Source: an uncultured Collinsella sp. (lineage in GTDB: Bacteria > Actinomycetota > Coriobacteriia > Coriobacteriales > Coriobacteriaceae). Taken from it: 7,759 nt of DNA. Location of the stretch: NCBI GenBank assembly GCA_900556365.1, contig USOG01000061.1, positions 1 to 7,759 on the forward strand. The letters run 5' to 3'. Position 1 is the first letter of the stretch. Each line of letters begins with the position of its first letter. The position numbers and the translations under genes were made by a program. The notes beneath the pieces are model-generated. The model made no database searches. It saw only the letters and a program-made list of their open reading frames with translations, and was not told the origin of the DNA. This document shows positions 6,603 through 7,759 of this stretch, in pieces.

Positions 6603-6709
6603 GGATACCTCCTTTGATTGCTTCCTAGCCAATATGGCGATAGGAATTAATGGCCCCCGGTGGGCGACGTATTAAATGGCTGCGCAATATATAGCGTAAC
6701 CAAAGCAAC

Positions 6710-6715
6710 ATTATA
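6710..6715 (-). promoter_or_regulatory. Putative -10 element for the FHA gene
   Basis: The minus strand reads TATAAT, an exact consensus -10, about 108 bases before the GTG start. The best -35 at 17 bases is CTGCAA, only 3 of 6, so the promoter would need an activator or be weak. It would give a leader of roughly 100 bases. Confidence 0.45.
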
Positions 6716-6780
6716 GGCCACATGTTCGAAATTGCAGGAAGACCGAGAGATTTTGGTTGGACTGAACGGAAATCCCCCTC

Positions 6781-6839
6781 TGTCTTGTTCTGTAACATTT
6801 GGACCCGGTTTTGCCCTGCATCTGTTACAGATTGACACA
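6781..6839 (+). repeat. Inverted-repeat element, copy C
   Basis: Left arm TGTCTTGTTCTGTAACA (6781-6797) and right arm TGTTACAGATTGACACA (6823-6839) match the family core TCTGTAACA / TGTTACAGA, but the outer halves have drifted (four mispairs). The centre is again exactly 25 bases and carries CCGGTTTTG on the plus strand. It lies between two divergent putative promoters (6715 and 6905), so it is probably not part of either main transcript. Confidence 0.8.
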
Positions 6840-6904
6840 ATCGGCCAGGCCCACCTCGTCCGCCTCGTCATCTGTGGTTTACGTGGGGGCATACGGAGTA
6901 CGGG

Positions 6905-6910
6905 TATACT
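6905..6910 (+). promoter_or_regulatory. Putative -10 element for the helicase gene
   Basis: TATACT is 5 of 6 to consensus. No clear -35 is found at 16-18 bases. The implied leader of about 190 bases is long, as is common for cold-shock or autoregulated RNA helicase genes. The assignment rests on the hexamer alone. Confidence 0.35.
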
Positions 6911-7050
6911 AACCGGCGGCGAATCTGCTCCATCGCTTAGAGCTGCTGCGTCTGGACGGCGCGTGATAGGGCTGCCAAAGCGATCGCCAGCGTGCTGAGC
7001 AACGTCCTCTCTGTGCGCACCTGTTTTTGTATGTATTAGCGCACTACCAA

Positions 7051-7090
7051 GCACGCCCGCGCGGCCGCATGCCGCGCTCATTGCGCGTGC
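7051..7090 (+). promoter_or_regulatory. Structured GC-rich leader just upstream of the helicase ribosome site
   Basis: An outer stem GCACGC (7051-7056) / GCGTGC (7085-7090) encloses an inner stem GCGCGGC (7059-7065) / GCCGCGC (7071-7077) with a CGCAT loop. The structure ends 5 bases before AGGA (7096-7099). An upstream GCGTGCT (6990-6996) could pair instead with AGCACGC (7050-7056), so two competing folds are possible. A helicase that unwinds its own leader would be a natural control, but this is inference. Confidence 0.45.
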
Positions 7091-7109
7091 AGATAAGGAA
7101 CAACAATAT

Positions 7110-7759
7110 ATGCGTAATTCTGTATCCGACGTCACCGACGCCGAGATTCTGGACGAGACCCGTGAGGCCATGACCCAGGCTGCCTTCGATGCCGCCGACG
7201 AGGCAAATGCTGCCCAGGCCGTCGAGTCCGCTACCGAGAGCCTGCCCGCCTTTAACGAGCTGGGGCTTTCGGACGAGATGCTTCGTGCCATCGAGAACCT
7301 GGGTTACACGGCGCCCACGCCCGTTCAGGCCGGCTCCATCCCCGTGGTGCTCGAGGGTCGCGACCTGCTTGCCGCCGCTCAGACCGGCACCGGCAAGACG
7401 GCCGCCTTCTTGCTGCCGACCATGAACAATCTGGAGCACATTGCTCCGCCCAAGCCCGTGCGCGAGCGTGGCGGCCACAACCGCCGTCGCGGTGCCAAGA
7501 AGCCCGAGGGCAACGGCCGCGGCCCCGTGATGCTCGTCATCACCCCCACGCGTGAGCTCGCACAGCAGATCGACGAGGTCGCCGGCAAAATCGCCGACGT
7601 CACGGGCCATGTTGCCGTGACCGTCGTGGGCGGCGTGAGCTACAAGCCCCAGACCGCGGCGCTCAAGTACGGCTGCGACATCCTGGTCGCCACGCCGGGC
7701 CGTCTGGTCGATCTGATCGAGCAGGGCGCTTGCCACCTGGACGAGGTCAAGGTGCTGGT
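7110..7759 (+). CDS. DEAD-box ATP-dependent RNA helicase, RhlE-like (C-terminus beyond window)
   Basis: The visible 216 residues contain the first RecA-like domain up to just before motif II. Residues 1-46 are an acidic, Ala-rich extension. The Q motif runs from Phe48 (FNELGLSDEMLRAIENLGY) to Gln73 (TPVQ). Motif I is AQTGTGKT (90-97), motif Ia PTREL (146-150), then GGVSYKPQ (174-181) and motif Ib TPGRL (195-199). The sequence stops at VKVLV, where family members continue into LDEAD. GGVS and the surrounding residues resemble RhlE more than other DEAD-box groups. Such proteins unwind RNA for ribosome assembly or RNA decay in the cytoplasm. A basic insert rich in Arg, Lys, Gly and Pro (about 112-138) lies between motifs I and Ia. 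The ATG at 7110 has AGGA 10 bases upstream, a rather long spacing. Confidence 0.93.
   Translation, partial: MRNSVSDVTDAEILDETREAMTQAAFDAADEANAAQAVESATESLPAFNELGLSDEMLRAIENLGYTAPTPVQAGSIPVVLEGRDLLAAAQTGTGKTAAFLLPTMNNLEHIAPPKPVRERGGHNRRRGAKKPEGNGRGPVMLVITPTRELAQQIDEVAGKIADVTGHVAVTVVGGVSYKPQTAALKYGCDILVATPGRLVDLIEQGACHLDEVKVL

Larger units (their letters stand above)
6603..7109. other. 507-base divergent intergenic region between FHA gene and helicase gene
   Basis: It separates genes transcribed away from each other. From left to right it holds the FHA leader with its ribosome site (6608-6615), a -10 for the FHA gene (6710-6715), inverted-repeat element C (6781-6839), a -10 for the helicase (6905-6910) and a roughly 190-base helicase leader ending in a GC-rich structured segment (7051-7090). 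Open frames here lack ribosome sites and run through the repeat, so I support no gene. Confidence 0.65.

Noticed and set aside
6603..6632. TTG start giving a 330-residue FHA protein
   Set aside because: The extra residues overlap the strong AAAGGAGG site that serves the GTG at 6602, and no comparable site precedes the TTG.
6732..6998. 88-codon open frame in the FHA-helicase gap
   Set aside because: It starts with TTG without a ribosome site, runs through inverted-repeat element C and a putative promoter, and encodes no recognisable domain.
7044..7736. 230-codon open frame on the minus strand opposite the helicase
   Set aside because: It is the complement of the helicase motifs with low-complexity Gly/His/Arg composition; the plus-strand frame is clearly the gene.

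Overview
The window looks like chromosomal DNA of a high-GC gut actinobacterium of the class Coriobacteriia, most likely Collinsella or a close relative. The reasons are GC-rich coding sequence with GC-rich third positions, clear AGGAG-type ribosome binding sites, a Ser/Thr kinase fused to a DUF6273-type domain, and many palindromes between genes. This assignment is an inference from style, not from a marker gene.

Left half (1-3383), minus strand: a copper-homeostasis cluster read as copA (Cu+-exporting P1B-type ATPase, 708-3050), a 73-residue CopZ-like copper-binding protein (339-560), then a CsoR-family copper-sensing repressor (1-203, C-terminus cut by the window edge). Upstream of copA lies a G/C-tract pseudo-palindrome (3102-3126) that looks like a CsoR operator overlapping a -10 element. 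The simplest reading is a closed loop: copper releases CsoR from the operator, CopZ carries Cu+ and CopA exports it. A perfect 24-bp inverted repeat (246-312) sits between copZ and csoR.

Middle (3384-6602), minus strand: a two-gene phospho-signalling module. The upstream gene (5640-6602) encodes a 320-residue protein with an unrecognised N-terminal part and a C-terminal FHA (phosphothreonine-binding) domain. The downstream gene (3384-5468) encodes a 694-residue Ser/Thr kinase with a cytoplasmic kinase domain, one transmembrane helix and an outer DUF6273-like domain. The two are separated by a probable weak terminator and a very long hairpin (5501-5561).

Right end (6603-7759): a 507-base divergent intergenic region holding a third copy of a repeated inverted element, candidate promoters in both directions and a structured leader. 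It is followed by the 5' part of a RhlE-like DEAD-box RNA helicase on the plus strand, cut by the window edge just before its DEAD motif.

The most unexplained signal is a family of three intergenic elements (3203-3261, 3284-3342, 6781-6839). Each is built of inverted arms around TCTGTAACA / TGTTACAGA, with exactly 25 bases between the arms and a T-rich centre in the same orientation. No tRNA, rRNA, CRISPR array, transposase or phage gene was seen.
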